Shown piece by piece: positions 46,401 through 55,372 of a DNA stretch of 64,000 bases. Source of the DNA: Stenotrophomonas sp. SAU14A_NAIMI4_8 (GTDB lineage Bacteria > Pseudomonadota > Gammaproteobacteria > Xanthomonadales > Xanthomonadaceae); contig NZ_CP025999.1 in NCBI RefSeq assembly GCF_003086695.1, forward strand, positions 2,149,680-2,213,679. Direction: 5' to 3'. A program made the translations under genes and the position numbers. The notes below the pieces were generated by a model. The model did no database searches and was not told the DNA's origin. It saw only the letters and a program-made list of their open reading frames with translations. Within the stretch, counting starts at the first letter, position 1. Each line of letters starts with the position of its first letter.

Positions 46401-49394
46401 ATGACGACAGCTCGTTCTTCACTGCGCCCGCGTCTGCTGGCGTTGGCGGTGGCGCTTGCCACCGCGTCTCCCGCGCTGCATGCGCAGTCCACCACCGGTG
46501 CCATCGCCGGCCAGGCGCCGCCTTCCACGCAGCGCATCTTCGTTCGCAGTGACACCGGCCTCAGCCGCGAGGTGGCGGTCGATGCACGCGGGCGCTTCAC
46601 TGTCAGCCAGCTGCCACTGGGCCGCTATTCGGTGGAAGCGCGCGATGCCGAGGGCAAGGTGCTGGAATCCCGCCAAGATGTGGCGCTGACCGTGGGCGCC
46701 AGCACGGAAGTGTCCTTCGCCGGCATTACCCGGCTGGATGGCGTGCAGGTCAGCGCCGATCGTGCCGCCGCGGCGATCGATGTCAGCAGCGTGGATTCGC
46801 GCACCGTCATCACCGCCGAGCAGCTGCAGCGGCTGCCGCTGGGGCGCTCGGCCGAGGCTATCGCCCAGCTGGCGCCAGGGGTGATCGGCAACAGCGGCAA
46901 CGGCAGCTATGCCGGCCCGACCGGCGCGCAGCTGGTGAGCTTTGGCGGTTCGTCGGCCGCAGAGAACGCGTACTACATCAACGGCTTCAACACGACCGAT
47001 CCCTTGCGCGGCCTGGGTGGCTTGACGCTGCCATACGGCAGCATCGACCAGCAGGAAATCTACACCGGCGGCTACAGCGCCAAGTACGGCCGCTCCGACG
47101 GCGGCGTGATCAACGCCGTTGGCAAGCGCGGCACCAATGATTGGCACTTCGGCGGCCAGATGACGTGGGAGCCGGCCTCGGCGCGATCGAACAAGGACGA
47201 TGTGCGCTACCCGGGCGACGGCGCGCTGTACGCGCCCGAGAGCAAGGACCGCGAGTGGGTGACCACGCAGAGCATCTATGCCGGCGGCCCGCTGATCGAA
47301 GACCGGCTGTTCTTCTTCGGGTCCTACGAACTGGAACGCCGCGAGGGCACCGACGTGAAGAACGTCGAGGCCACCAATTCCTATTCAAAGTACGAATACA
47401 GCCGGCCGCGCTGGTACGCCAAGCTGGACTGGAACATCACCGACAACCACCTGCTGGAACTGACCGGCGCGTCCAGCCGAAACGTGTTCCGCGGCGACAT
47501 CTTCGCCTACGACTACGACGCGCTGAGCAGGGGCGAACAGCGCGGCAAGGAAGATACCACCAAGACCGGTGGCGACCTGTGGACGGCCAAGTACACCGGC
47601 TATCTGACCGACCGCCTGACGGTAAGCGCGCAGTACGGTGAAATGAACACCGATGACTACATCGGCAATCCCGCCTACGACGGCAGCCTGACCTACATCA
47701 ACAGCGCATCACTGCAGAACCCGGCCATTACCGGTGGCACGCCCATCACCAATGCACAGACCACCTCGTTGCTGGTGAACCCGGACCGTGGCAACCGCAC
47801 TAACAACCTGCGGCTGGATGCGAACTACGTGTGGGGCAACCACAGCATCACCGTCGGCATCGACAACCAGAACGCGCGTGCACTGAATCGTGGCTCGGTG
47901 GCATCGGCCGATGGCTACTACTGGATCTACGGCCAGTCCAACCCGAACGTGCCGATCAACACGGGCCTGGGCGTGCCGGCCACCGGTGGTATCCGCAATG
48001 GTGAAGACGGCTACTACGTGCGCCAGTACATCTACAGCGCACTGGCCTCGGTGCGCGCCTCGCAGCGGGCGCAGTACATCGAAGACAACTGGCAGGTGAC
48101 CGATCGCCTGCTGTTGAACCTGGGCCTGCGCCTGGACCAGTTCACCAACTTCAACCGTGATGGCGACGCGTATATCAAGCAGACCAGCGGGCAGTGGGCG
48201 CCGCGCCTGGGCTTCAGCTGGGACGTGGGCGGGGACGGGCGCTTCAAGGTGTTCGGCAACGTGGGCCGCTACTACCTGGCGCTGCCACTGAACCCGGCCT
48301 TCAATGCCGCCGGCGCCACCCTGGCAACGTCCACCTACTACACGTACGGCGGCATCGACAGCAACGGCTACCCGACCGATCTGACCGCGTTCTCTGGCGC
48401 GGTGTCGTCCAACAACAACTACGGTCTGCTGCCGGATGCAAAGACGGTGGCCACCTCGGGCATCGAGCCGTCCTACCAGGACGAGTTCATCCTGGGCTTC
48501 AGCAAGGCACTGGGCCAGAACTGGGTGTACGGCGCCAAGGCCACGTACCGCGTGCTGCGCAGCGGCGTGGATGATTACTGCGATATCGACGCCGTGCTGG
48601 GCAAGGCCAGCAGCCTGGGCTACAACGTGACCAAGGACAGCAACCCGGTAAGTTGCTGGCTGATCAATCCGGGCCGGGCGAACACCTTCAACCTGGTTGA
48701 TACCAGCGGAAATTACGTATCCGTGCCGCTGAGCAACGCGGAAATGGGCTTCCCGCGCTTCAAGCGCAACTACTACGCGGTGAACCTGTCGCTGGAGCAC
48801 CCGTTTGATGGCCGCTGGTACGCCCGTGCCGATTACACCTGGTCGCGCAGCTACGGCACCACCGAAGGCCAGTTGCTGTCCGGCATCGGACAGACCGCGG
48901 TGTCCACCACCCAGGCGTGGGATTACGCGCAATTGATGGAGCACACCAACGGCCCGCAGAGCAACGACCACACCCATCAGATCAAGCTGCACGGCTACTA
49001 CCAGATCACGCCGGAGTGGCTGGTGTCGGCCAACATCAAGGCGCTTTCCGGCACGCCGTTCAGTGCGCTGGGGTCCTACGGGCCGAACTTCGAAGATCCG
49101 TCCGGCTACGGCATTGCCTACCACTTCTACAACGGCCAGCCGGCGCCTCCCGGCAGCCAGGGCCGCCTGCCGTGGCTGAAGCAGCTGGATCTGGGCGTTT
49201 CCTACCGCCCGGCGGCTGCAGAGGGCCGACTGGGCTTCAATCTGGATGTTTTCAACGTGTTCAACAGCCAGACCGCGCTGTGGAAATCGCCGTATTCGGA
49301 GCTGGACCCCGGACAGCCGGACCCGCTGTATGGCGCGGCGACGGTACGACAGGCGCCGCGATCGCTGCGGGTCAGCGTGAGCTACGACTACTGA
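46401..49394 (+). CDS. TonB-dependent outer-membrane receptor, Oar-like
   Basis: The protein has 997 residues with a signal peptide ending near LHAQS. A carboxypeptidase regulatory-like domain (about 30-110) is followed by the plug (VDSRTVITAEQLQRLPLGRS, then ENAYYINGFNTTDPLRGLGG) and a 22-strand-type barrel ending in VSVSYDY with a terminal aromatic residue, as outer-membrane proteins require. This architecture fits the Oar/OmpA-related TonB-dependent group; the substrate is unknown. The ATG at 46401 starts the signal sequence. Two GTCAGA repeats follow the gene. Confidence 0.9.
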   Translation: MTTARSSLRPRLLALAVALATASPALHAQSTTGAIAGQAPPSTQRIFVRSDTGLSREVAVDARGRFTVSQLPLGRYSVEARDAEGKVLESRQDVALTVGASTEVSFAGITRLDGVQVSADRAAAAIDVSSVDSRTVITAEQLQRLPLGRSAEAIAQLAPGVIGNSGNGSYAGPTGAQLVSFGGSSAAENAYYINGFNTTDPLRGLGGLTLPYGSIDQQEIYTGGYSAKYGRSDGGVINAVGKRGTNDWHFGGQMTWEPASARSNKDDVRYPGDGALYAPESKDREWVTTQSIYAGGPLIEDRLFFFGSYELERREGTDVKNVEATNSYSKYEYSRPRWYAKLDWNITDNHLLELTGASSRNVFRGDIFAYDYDALSRGEQRGKEDTTKTGGDLWTAKYTGYLTDRLTVSAQYGEMNTDDYIGNPAYDGSLTYINSASLQNPAITGGTPITNAQTTSLLVNPDRGNRTNNLRLDANYVWGNHSITVGIDNQNARALNRGSVASADGYYWIYGQSNPNVPINTGLGVPATGGIRNGEDGYYVRQYIYSALASVRASQRAQYIEDNWQVTDRLLLNLGLRLDQFTNFNRDGDAYIKQTSGQWAPRLGFSWDVGGDGRFKVFGNVGRYYLALPLNPAFNAAGATLATSTYYTYGGIDSNGYPTDLTAFSGAVSSNNNYGLLPDAKTVATSGIEPSYQDEFILGFSKALGQNWVYGAKATYRVLRSGVDDYCDIDAVLGKASSLGYNVTKDSNPVSCWLINPGRANTFNLVDTSGNYVSVPLSNAEMGFPRFKRNYYAVNLSLEHPFDGRWYARADYTWSRSYGTTEGQLLSGIGQTAVSTTQAWDYAQLMEHTNGPQSNDHTHQIKLHGYYQITPEWLVSANIKALSGTPFSALGSYGPNFEDPSGYGIAYHFYNGQPAPPGSQGRLPWLKQLDLGVSYRPAAAEGRLGFNLDVFNVFNSQTALWKSPYSELDPGQPDPLYGAATVRQAPRSLRVSVSYDY

Positions 49395-49438
49395 CCAAGG
49401 GGGCAGGGCGGGCCGGGGAGGGAGCCCTTGCCCGCCAT

Positions 49439-49477
49439 GGGGTCGGATCCTTTCGCAACGCGAAAGGCTCTGACCCC
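49439..49477. repeat. GTCAGA-type palindromic repeat
   Basis: GGGGTCGGATCCTTTCGC and GCGAAAGGCTCTGACCCC flank three bases, 45 bases past the receptor stop codon. Confidence 0.85.
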
Positions 49478-49525
49478 ATTTCAGTGCCTGGCGCAGCTTG
49501 ACCATGGCCGACGCGAGGACGTCCA

Positions 49526-49563
49526 GGGTCGGATCCTTTCGCAGAGCGAAAGGCTCTGACCCC
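49526..49563. repeat. GTCAGA-type palindromic repeat
   Basis: This copy lies about 50 bases after the one at 49439 and points the same way. The DNA between the two holds nothing recognisable. Confidence 0.85.
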
Positions 49564-49612
49564 ATTCCAGTTCCAAGCGCAGTGATGCCGGCGTAGAGTC
49601 TGGTCCTGCCAT

Positions 49613-50032
49613 GTGCAGCCCAGGCGCTGGAGCGTGCGACCTTCGAATCGATTGCTCTGCAGCCTGGCCGCGGCCCTGGGCCTGGTCACCACAGCGTGGG
49701 CCGTAGGATCCGTTTCAGCTGCAGAACCCCAATCCGAACCGTCTGTGGCTGACGCCATGATCGAGGTGACCGGCACGCTGGAGGTTTACCCAGGCGGTCA
49801 CGGCCTTGGTGAGATCCGCGTAGATGACGGCAGATGCTTTGATCTGGCACTTCCCAAGCACGTGTTGAAGGACAGCATGCGCTGGTTCGGGAAGCGCGTG
49901 GTGATTGCGGGATCCATGCAGTTCCGGCCACGGATGGACGAAGTGATCTGGTGGGAGATCAAGGATCGGAAGATCGAGGGGTTTGGCTGTTCGGAGGATG
50001 TGATCTATGTGGAGCGGATTGAGCGGCTGTAG
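49613..50032 (+). CDS. Exported hypothetical protein with OB-like sequence
   Basis: The product has 139 residues. A signal peptide (LLCSLAAALGLVTTAWAVGS) is followed by a strand-rich domain (IEVTGTLEVYPGGHGLGEIR, then KHVLKDSMRWFGKRVVIAGS), which suggests a small beta-barrel. The family is not recognised. The GTG at 49613 begins the frame; a TAGAGT -10-like box lies 15 bases upstream. The base composition is somewhat lower in GC than the core genes. Confidence 0.6.
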   Translation: MQPRRWSVRPSNRLLCSLAAALGLVTTAWAVGSVSAAEPQSEPSVADAMIEVTGTLEVYPGGHGLGEIRVDDGRCFDLALPKHVLKDSMRWFGKRVVIAGSMQFRPRMDEVIWWEIKDRKIEGFGCSEDVIYVERIERL

Positions 50033-50064
50033 GGCTGGAGCGGCTTGGTCACTTCTTTGCGTAA

Positions 50065-50080
50065 CATAATATACATTATG
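50065..50080. promoter_or_regulatory. AT-rich perfect palindrome, orphan operator-like
   Basis: CATAAT-ATAC-ATTATG lies in an intergenic region, preceded by GCGTAA. Such palindromes often form the operator/promoter of HigBA or RelBE modules, but no toxin-antitoxin gene is adjacent. It might instead control the DUF4034-like gene starting at 50197. Confidence 0.4.
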
Positions 50081-50196
50081 CGAACTGGAGTATGGCTTCT
50101 AACCAGCCGCTAGAGCTCCCCAATTCCAGCTAGACTCGCCTCGGGTTCCAGCCGCCACCCAGGACTGAAAGCGGCCCTCAGACCAGGACTGTCGAC

Positions 50197-51225
50197 ATGC
50201 GCTCACCCGCATCACTGTTGCTCTGCCTCTCCATCGCACTGGTCACGCTGCCTTGCGCCGTCGGTACCGCACAGGCCGGGCCATCCATAGACTCGCCCGA
50301 GTACGCCGAACGCAACGGCATCCAACTGCAGGTTGAATCCTTGCTGGGCAAAGAGGATTTCGCGGGTCTGGAAGCCTTGGCCAACAAGTACCGTCGTTCC
50401 GGTGAGACCACCAGCAGCGGCACGCTCAAGTTGACCCATTTCTACGAAGCGCTGTCGGCGCTGTACGAGGCCGACCGGATTCCGCTGGGTCAGGACGACC
50501 CGATGCGCGACCGGATCACGCGCTGGGTGAAGAAATACCCGCGTTCTGCAACGTCCCACCTGGCCATGGCCGCCACAATGCTCGGGCGCGGCATGGCGTA
50601 CCGCGGATACGGCTATTCCAACTCGATCAGCGCGCAGGATTCCGCCTACTTTCATGCCTACACCGAAGCGGCCAGCAAGTACCTGGCCGAACACAAGAAG
50701 CAGTGCGCGAGCGACGCAGGCTGGTACGAGCTGGCATCATCCGCCGCCGTGCGGCTGAACTGGGAAGCGACCGACCTGATGGCGCTGGTGGATGAAGGCA
50801 TGGCCAAGCACCCGGGTAACACCATGATTCCGTTCGTGGCGGCGCAGTACTTCTCGCCCAAATGGGGCGGTACCCCCTATGCCGTGGAATCGATGGCACG
50901 GCGCGCGCTCGAGACGGTGCCGGAACGCGACCGCCCTGCCCTCTACGCGCGCATCTACTGGTCCACCGCGGGCAGCTATTACAGCAGCCCGTTCGCTGAG
51001 AAACAGGTGGACTGGCCGTTGATGAGCCAGGGAATTGACGATGTGCTGGCCCGGTATCCGTCTGACTGGAACCTGCAGAACTTCGCCTATTTCGCCTGCC
51101 AAGCCGGCGACAAGGCCAAGACGCGTGCCCTGATGGACCGCATTACGCGGCCTATGGAATTTCATGCCTGGTGGGATGGGGATGTGTACGAGCAGTGCCG
51201 GCGATGGTCGCGTGAGGACTCTTGA
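50197..51225 (+). CDS. Exported DUF4034-like helical repeat protein
   Basis: The protein has 342 residues with a signal peptide ending near AQAG. The mature part is a series of helices with TPR/Sel1-like character. The segments LEALANKYRRSGETTSSG, RITRWVKKYPRSATSHLAMA and LGRGMAYRGYGYS resemble DUF4034 proteins. The function is unknown; the substrate may be another envelope protein. It stands alone. AGGACTG-type sequence occurs upstream but a clear ribosome-binding site does not. Confidence 0.65.
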   Translation: MRSPASLLLCLSIALVTLPCAVGTAQAGPSIDSPEYAERNGIQLQVESLLGKEDFAGLEALANKYRRSGETTSSGTLKLTHFYEALSALYEADRIPLGQDDPMRDRITRWVKKYPRSATSHLAMAATMLGRGMAYRGYGYSNSISAQDSAYFHAYTEAASKYLAEHKKQCASDAGWYELASSAAVRLNWEATDLMALVDEGMAKHPGNTMIPFVAAQYFSPKWGGTPYAVESMARRALETVPERDRPALYARIYWSTAGSYYSSPFAEKQVDWPLMSQGIDDVLARYPSDWNLQNFAYFACQAGDKAKTRALMDRITRPMEFHAWWDGDVYEQCRRWSREDS

Positions 51226-51341
51226 GTGCCGGTACACCTGGATGGATCGGGCGTGTTTGCCGTGCGGATCGGAAAAAACCACCCCATCGACCGCAGAAAT
51301 GACCCGCTGGGCGCAAGATGTGGAGTAAATGGAGAGTGACA

Positions 51342-53297
51342 ATGAAGCAAGTTGAGATCCAGCGGCATGACTCTGATCTTTTTGCCAATGCTGAAGGGAT
51401 GCTTCCGTTGCGCCTGGTGCAGATGGCCGCTGGGGTGGACGTTCGAAATCAGATTGCTTTACCAGATACTCCACGATGCGAATCGTCCGATTGCGTTTTG
51501 GATTCTGCTGTGCCTGCTTTGCATTATGGGCTGACGGTTATGTCGTACTGCCGGGGCATTGATAGATCGAGCTTCCAACTGTCCGATGCTGAAAGTGGGC
51601 GCGCCGTAGTCGCCCTGTCTGGTACCTGGCACTGTGAGAAGAAGAGCATCACCTATGTCTCCATGGGTCGTAACCTCATTCACCAGGAGAAGCTCTCTCT
51701 GTCGTCCGAGGATCAGGTTGCGAAGTTGACCACTGGGCAGGTGCTGCACGTCTACGCCGGGAATTCGTCAAGCAAGAAACAGCCCGTGCGCTGGGCCGTG
51801 CTTAACTGCCATGAATACACTCACGTAGAGCTCATGACGGCGCTGATGGTCGAGCAGATCGAGGTGCTCGTAGTGGTGTCGCACAACGCGGCGACTAGGC
51901 TCTACTGGGAGTACGCGCGCTCCGATGTGCATCGGCTGTACTGCTACGTGATCGTCGTGAATACTGCCGAGCTGGGAGGCTCCGCAGTGTTCGCGCCTTA
52001 CCGGCGGCTTGGCACTCAGAAGAACGCGCAGTTCAGCGCGTCGGGACAGTTGTTTGGCACGCGAGGGCCAGGCGAATTCACGACCGAGATGATGCTGAAC
52101 ATCGGTGTGCTGCGCAAACTGCGTAAAGACTTCGAGACGAAGGGGTTTGACGAAATCAAATCCGGACAACTGCCGTACGATCTTGAAGCGATGGTTCCAT
52201 CGCAGCACTTCCTTTCGACCTTCGATGCTCGCCCCGGTGCGCCCGTCGTTGTTCATTGCTGCGACGAGGAGACGAAGACGCTGCCCGATTCAATGCGTGT
52301 AGCGGTGGCGCAGTTAGAGAGCATGAGCTTGGACGCCTACACAACTTCAGGCTACCGATTGACCAACGCAACCGGTGTTGGAGTGTTCATGCAGAAGCTT
52401 TCAAGCTGGCTCCAGCATGTCGAGTTCCAGTGCAGCCTGAAGAGCGAACGCCCGGGAAAGTTGGACCTGCTGGCCCTCCCAGAGGTGTTTGTGCCGCGGG
52501 CATTCTTGCCGTTACTGCAGGCATTCAGTGACCGCACCGGGGCGATGGTGGTGGCGGGAGTCGACTACCCGGCCGAGAACGCAAACGAGTGCGCCATCTT
52601 GCGGCCTGGCTCGAGCCCAATCTTGTACCGGAAGGTCACCCGTTCCCAGTACGACGGTCAATGCTCCGAACGGGACGGCGGGCGTATGCAGATGAAACGC
52701 GGCGATCGGCTCTTGAGGTTCGTGGACCCGCAGGGACGGGCCATTGGTGTGCTTATCTGCTACGACTACAGCCACCTTGATCTGCTGGCCCGGCTGAACC
52801 TCGAAGGACGAGAGAGTCCGCTGGACATGGTGGTGGTCGTAGCCCACAACCCCTTCGCAGATCTCTATCGTTCGTCATGCATCGCCGACGCAAACCGCTT
52901 TTACCAATACATCGTGATGAGCAATGTCGCCAAGTATGGCGGCAGCGGCGTATTCGGCCCCATTCGCGGCACGGGTGCGCGGCAGGTGCTGTCTGAAGCG
53001 GGTAAAAACTGTGAGGCGGTGTTGATCGTTGACGTCAACCTGAAGGAATTGGAGGAGGCGCGCGCCAGAGGCTATGAGGAGGAGCTGCACGAAAGCAAGT
53101 TCCAGCGGCTTCCGGGCGTACTGAAAGGGCGAATTGTCTTCACGGATCCGCGTTGTAACGTCCCCCAGTCAGATCAAGTTGCTGCGGCCGTCCCGCGCCG
53201 TCGTAGCATTCAATCCATGTTGGAATGTTGCCGCAGCGCGACTTGGCTATGGCTGAAAAAGCGAATGAGACTTGGGCCGGGGGCCGTAAGCAGTTGA
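51342..53297 (+). CDS. Tandem nitrilase-superfamily protein, second domain apparently catalytic
   Basis: The product has 651 residues. Two carbon-nitrogen hydrolase domains align with each other. The C-terminal one (about 375-590) has a plausible Glu-Lys-Cys triad: Glu381 (LALPEVFVP), Lys431 (ILYRKVTRS), Cys473 (GVLICYDYSHLDLL), then VVVVAHNPFADLYRSS and NVAKYGGSGVFGP. The N-terminal one (about 60-240) has Lys117 (IHQEKLSLS), Cys156 (AVLNCHEYTHVELM), VLVVVSHNAATRLYWEY and NTAELGGSAVFAPYRR, but no Glu at the expected place. Members of the superfamily hydrolyse amides or nitriles; the substrate is unknown. GGAG precedes the ATG at 51342. GC is lower than in core genes, suggesting transfer. Confidence 0.75.
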   Translation: MKQVEIQRHDSDLFANAEGMLPLRLVQMAAGVDVRNQIALPDTPRCESSDCVLDSAVPALHYGLTVMSYCRGIDRSSFQLSDAESGRAVVALSGTWHCEKKSITYVSMGRNLIHQEKLSLSSEDQVAKLTTGQVLHVYAGNSSSKKQPVRWAVLNCHEYTHVELMTALMVEQIEVLVVVSHNAATRLYWEYARSDVHRLYCYVIVVNTAELGGSAVFAPYRRLGTQKNAQFSASGQLFGTRGPGEFTTEMMLNIGVLRKLRKDFETKGFDEIKSGQLPYDLEAMVPSQHFLSTFDARPGAPVVVHCCDEETKTLPDSMRVAVAQLESMSLDAYTTSGYRLTNATGVGVFMQKLSSWLQHVEFQCSLKSERPGKLDLLALPEVFVPRAFLPLLQAFSDRTGAMVVAGVDYPAENANECAILRPGSSPILYRKVTRSQYDGQCSERDGGRMQMKRGDRLLRFVDPQGRAIGVLICYDYSHLDLLARLNLEGRESPLDMVVVVAHNPFADLYRSSCIADANRFYQYIVMSNVAKYGGSGVFGPIRGTGARQVLSEAGKNCEAVLIVDVNLKELEEARARGYEEELHESKFQRLPGVLKGRIVFTDPRCNVPQSDQVAAAVPRRRSIQSMLECCRSATWLWLKKRMRLGPGAVSS

Positions 53298-53340
53298 ATC
53301 GATGGCGCCGCGCGCTAGAGGCCGTGCATTAGCCTGCGCC

Positions 53341-53579
53341 GGGCCACCGAAAATGGGTGGTCGGGGTCTCGAAAATCCCGGGAACACGACGTTGTTTGCG
53401 CTTGCCAGCCGGTACCGCCGCCAAAGAGGTGTCGGCAGGGAATCCGTCTGCCGGCTATGGCGGGCGGTGCGTGGGGGCTTCGTGCCCGCCCGGGCTTAGT
53501 TGCACACCGGATTTTCGAGCCACGCATCGTCCGCCACCTTTATCGGTGGCGGCTTCTGCCTGCACGCAAGGAGCCTGCC
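53341..53579 (+). promoter_or_regulatory. Structured leader of the 121-residue protein gene (copy A)
   Basis: Several hairpins are apparent: CCACC-GAAAAT-GGGTGG near 53345, CCGGTACC with GGTGTCGG (about 53410-53440), GGGCGG with CCGCCC (about 53462-53495), and CCGCCACC-TTTAT-CGGTGGCGG (53531-53552). AAGGAG then precedes the ATG. The same leader stands before the paralogue at 60038. Confidence 0.6.
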
Positions 53580-53945
53580 ATGACCGCACCCTACTCCCCT
53601 GCCCCGCATTCCATCGAGGAACCGCCGGCAGCCGACCCCGCGCCAGACTCCAACACGCTTACCCACCTGCTGCGCAGTATCGGCGCCGGTGCCGCCGCAG
53701 ATGGCCAACCCTGGCCCGAACGCCACCCGCTACGCAGCCGACAGATTGCACTGGCTGATGCCGATTGCGCCCTGGCTGGCCAGCGCGTGGTGCAGGAACT
53801 GCTGCTGGCCGCCGAACGCGCCCGCCAGAACGGAGACCCCGACCAGGATGTGGGCGACCGTGTTATGGAAGGCCTGGCCATGGCCTGCCTCGCGCTCAAC
53901 GTCTTCATCCAGGAACGCTTGCGGCCGCTCGGCGCGGGCTCGTGA
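53580..53945 (+). CDS. Hypothetical protein, 121 residues (paralogue A)
   Basis: I do not recognise the family. The N-terminal 40 residues are rich in Pro and Ala (SPAPHSIEEPPAADPAPDSN). The rest is helical (ALAGQRVVQELLLAAERARQ, then VMEGLAMACLALNVFIQERL). It differs from paralogue B at 60038 at only a handful of positions, and both have exactly 121 residues. AAGGAG lies five bases before the ATG. A second gene begins directly after its stop codon, but in this copy that gene is broken. Confidence 0.75.
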   Translation: MTAPYSPAPHSIEEPPAADPAPDSNTLTHLLRSIGAGAAADGQPWPERHPLRSRQIALADADCALAGQRVVQELLLAAERARQNGDPDQDVGDRVMEGLAMACLALNVFIQERLRPLGAGS

Positions 53946-54411
53946 GTGAGGTCGCTCCTGGCGTCTGGCCTGATGGTCATCAGTGCACTGGCCGCGCTTG
54001 CCTGCCTGCCATGGCCGCAGAGCGCCGCCGAAGAGAAGTGGGCATATCCGAAGATGGGATTCGCGGAGTTCGAGAAGCTCTATGGCAGTGCGCACGAATT
54101 TGTTTCCACGCGCCGAGCAACGGGCTTCACGATCTACCCAGCGGATGCCGTTGCCCCTCTTTCCAGGTGCGCTGCAAAGGCTTTCCCGTGCTGAGGGTGG
54201 AGCGCACAAAACCGACGGTCGCGCTGCGTCTGCCGGCAGACGCTCTACAGCGTGCGCCGGAATCTGAGGCGCTGTATGTGGATCTGCAGCAGTTGCTGGC
54301 GCTCAATCAGATTGAGGGTGCCGGCATTCCCGATCGGCGGGCCCGACCGTGGTGGCGGGCCGGGCCCGCGGTGCCCAAGGATGAGCGGTGTGCGCCGCTA
54401 TCTGGCGGCCG
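53946..54411 (+). pseudogene. Frameshifted copy of the gene at 60404
   Basis: A GTG start right after the 121-residue gene opens a frame nearly identical to the intact paralogue (LPWPQSAAEEKWAYPKMGF, KLYGSAHEFVSTRRATGF). At about 54150-54160 one base of GTTGCGCCC is lost, so the frame ends after 82 codons at FPC. The remaining sequence continues in the next frame (FQVRCKGFPVLRVERTKPTV to ARPWWRAGPAVP). Homology stops near 54411. Confidence 0.85.
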
Positions 54412-54464
54412 GGCTGCGAAGCGGCGTCGGTTCGAACAATCTGTTAGACCGCGATGCCTGCGAG

Positions 54465-54767
54465 CTATTTATCATCGAATGCCTGAAAGAACTGGACGCT
54501 GCCCCATGTGGCAAGTGCAGAGGCAAGAATAGCGAGCGGGACAGACAGCCAGTACAGCTCGACCGATTGGCTTTCAGGCATCCGAAGAAGGTATGGGAGC
54601 GCTCTCATAAGAGTGGCGGCCACCGCAAATACAGTTGAGGCGGCCAAAGTAATGAAGAACTGCTTCCTGTGCTTGCGATAGCCACGAACCTGCATGTAAA
54701 AAATTACAGCTGCACATAGCGCTGCCACGAAAAATTCAATCTGAAAAGCAAAGACCAAAGAGTTCAC
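54465..54767 (-). CDS. Small membrane protein
   Basis: The protein has 100 residues with three hydrophobic segments (about 6-25, 38-58, 74-92) and a basic loop (RGYRKHRKQ). The family is not recognised. The DNA is clearly less GC-rich than the surroundings, suggesting recent acquisition. It lies between the left 1.1 kb repeat and arsC. Bases 54768-54952 hold nothing I can support. Confidence 0.6.
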   Translation of the reverse strand: MNSLVFAFQIEFFVAALCAAVIFYMQVRGYRKHRKQFFITLAASTVFAVAATLMRALPYLLRMPESQSVELYWLSVPLAILASALATWGSVQFFQAFDDK

Positions 54768-54952
54768 TCAGCAATCCTTAGCGGTCTAACTACCTGGTAG
54801 ACGGACTCGTAGATCCGGGCATGCGACCTATCCACAAAGCACCGCATGGTGAGGCCTTTTCTTGATACAGCTCGATCTTAGGGTGGCCGCGTCCGGCCAA
54901 CAACCCAGCACGCTTCCTTCCAGAGGTTGCTATCCCGTGGCAATTTAGCCGT

Positions 54953-55372
54953 TCAACGAAGGCGCCTGCCACCCCGATCAATCACCACTTCGCCATCTTC
55001 CTTGGCAAACGGCTCCCGCACCGCTGGCAGGATGTCCAGAACCACCTCGGACGGTCGGCACAGGCGCGTGCCCATGTCCGTCTGCACGAAGGGCCGATTG
55101 ATGAGAACAGGATTGGCCAGCATGGCATCCAGCAGTGCGCTCTCGCTCAACGCGGGATCGTCCAGCCCCAGCTCCAGATACGGCGTGCCCTTCTGTCGAA
55201 TCGCGCCGCGAACATCCAATCCGGCGGCGGCAATCAGCGCGACCAGTTTCGCTCGGCTGGGCGGGTTGGCCAGGTACTCGATCACTTCAGGCTCAATGCC
55301 GGCGTGACGAATCAACGCCAAGGTGTTTCGCGACGTGCCGCACTTGGGGTTGTGGTAGATGACAGCGTTCAT
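54953..55372 (-). CDS. arsC: ArsC, glutaredoxin-dependent arsenate reductase
   Basis: ArsC reduces arsenate to arsenite. The 139-residue protein has the family motif [15 protein letters not shown] with the catalytic Cys, and Arg residues at typical places ([30 protein letters not shown]). It is the E. coli plasmid-R773-type enzyme, coupled to glutathione/glutaredoxin. Its start overlaps the stop of arsH by ATGA. Confidence 0.95.
   Translation of the reverse strand: MNAVIYHNPKCGTSRNTLALIRHAGIEPEVIEYLANPPSRAKLVALIAAAGLDVRGAIRQKGTPYLELGLDDPALSESALLDAMLANPVLINRPFVQTDMGTRLCRPSEVVLDILPAVREPFAKEDGEVVIDRGGRRLR

Larger units (their letters stand above)
53337..54411 (+). repeat. Left copy of a 1.1 kb paralogous direct repeat
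   Basis: From GGGCCACCGAAAA (about 53341) to about 54411 the DNA matches 59797-60873 almost base for base, including a structured leader, a 121-codon gene and most of a second gene. Between the two copies lie a membrane-protein gene, the arsenic cluster, a TPR gene and a CPBP protease gene. Confidence 0.85.

Noticed and set aside
51342..53297. Defence-associated reverse transcriptase (DRT1) component
   Set aside because: Only nitrilase-like domains are seen; no reverse-transcriptase motif (such as YADD) exists here or nearby.
54790..54981. A 63-codon frame on the minus strand between the small membrane protein and arsC
   Set aside because: It has no recognisable pattern and no ribosome-binding site, and it overlaps the arsC 3' end.
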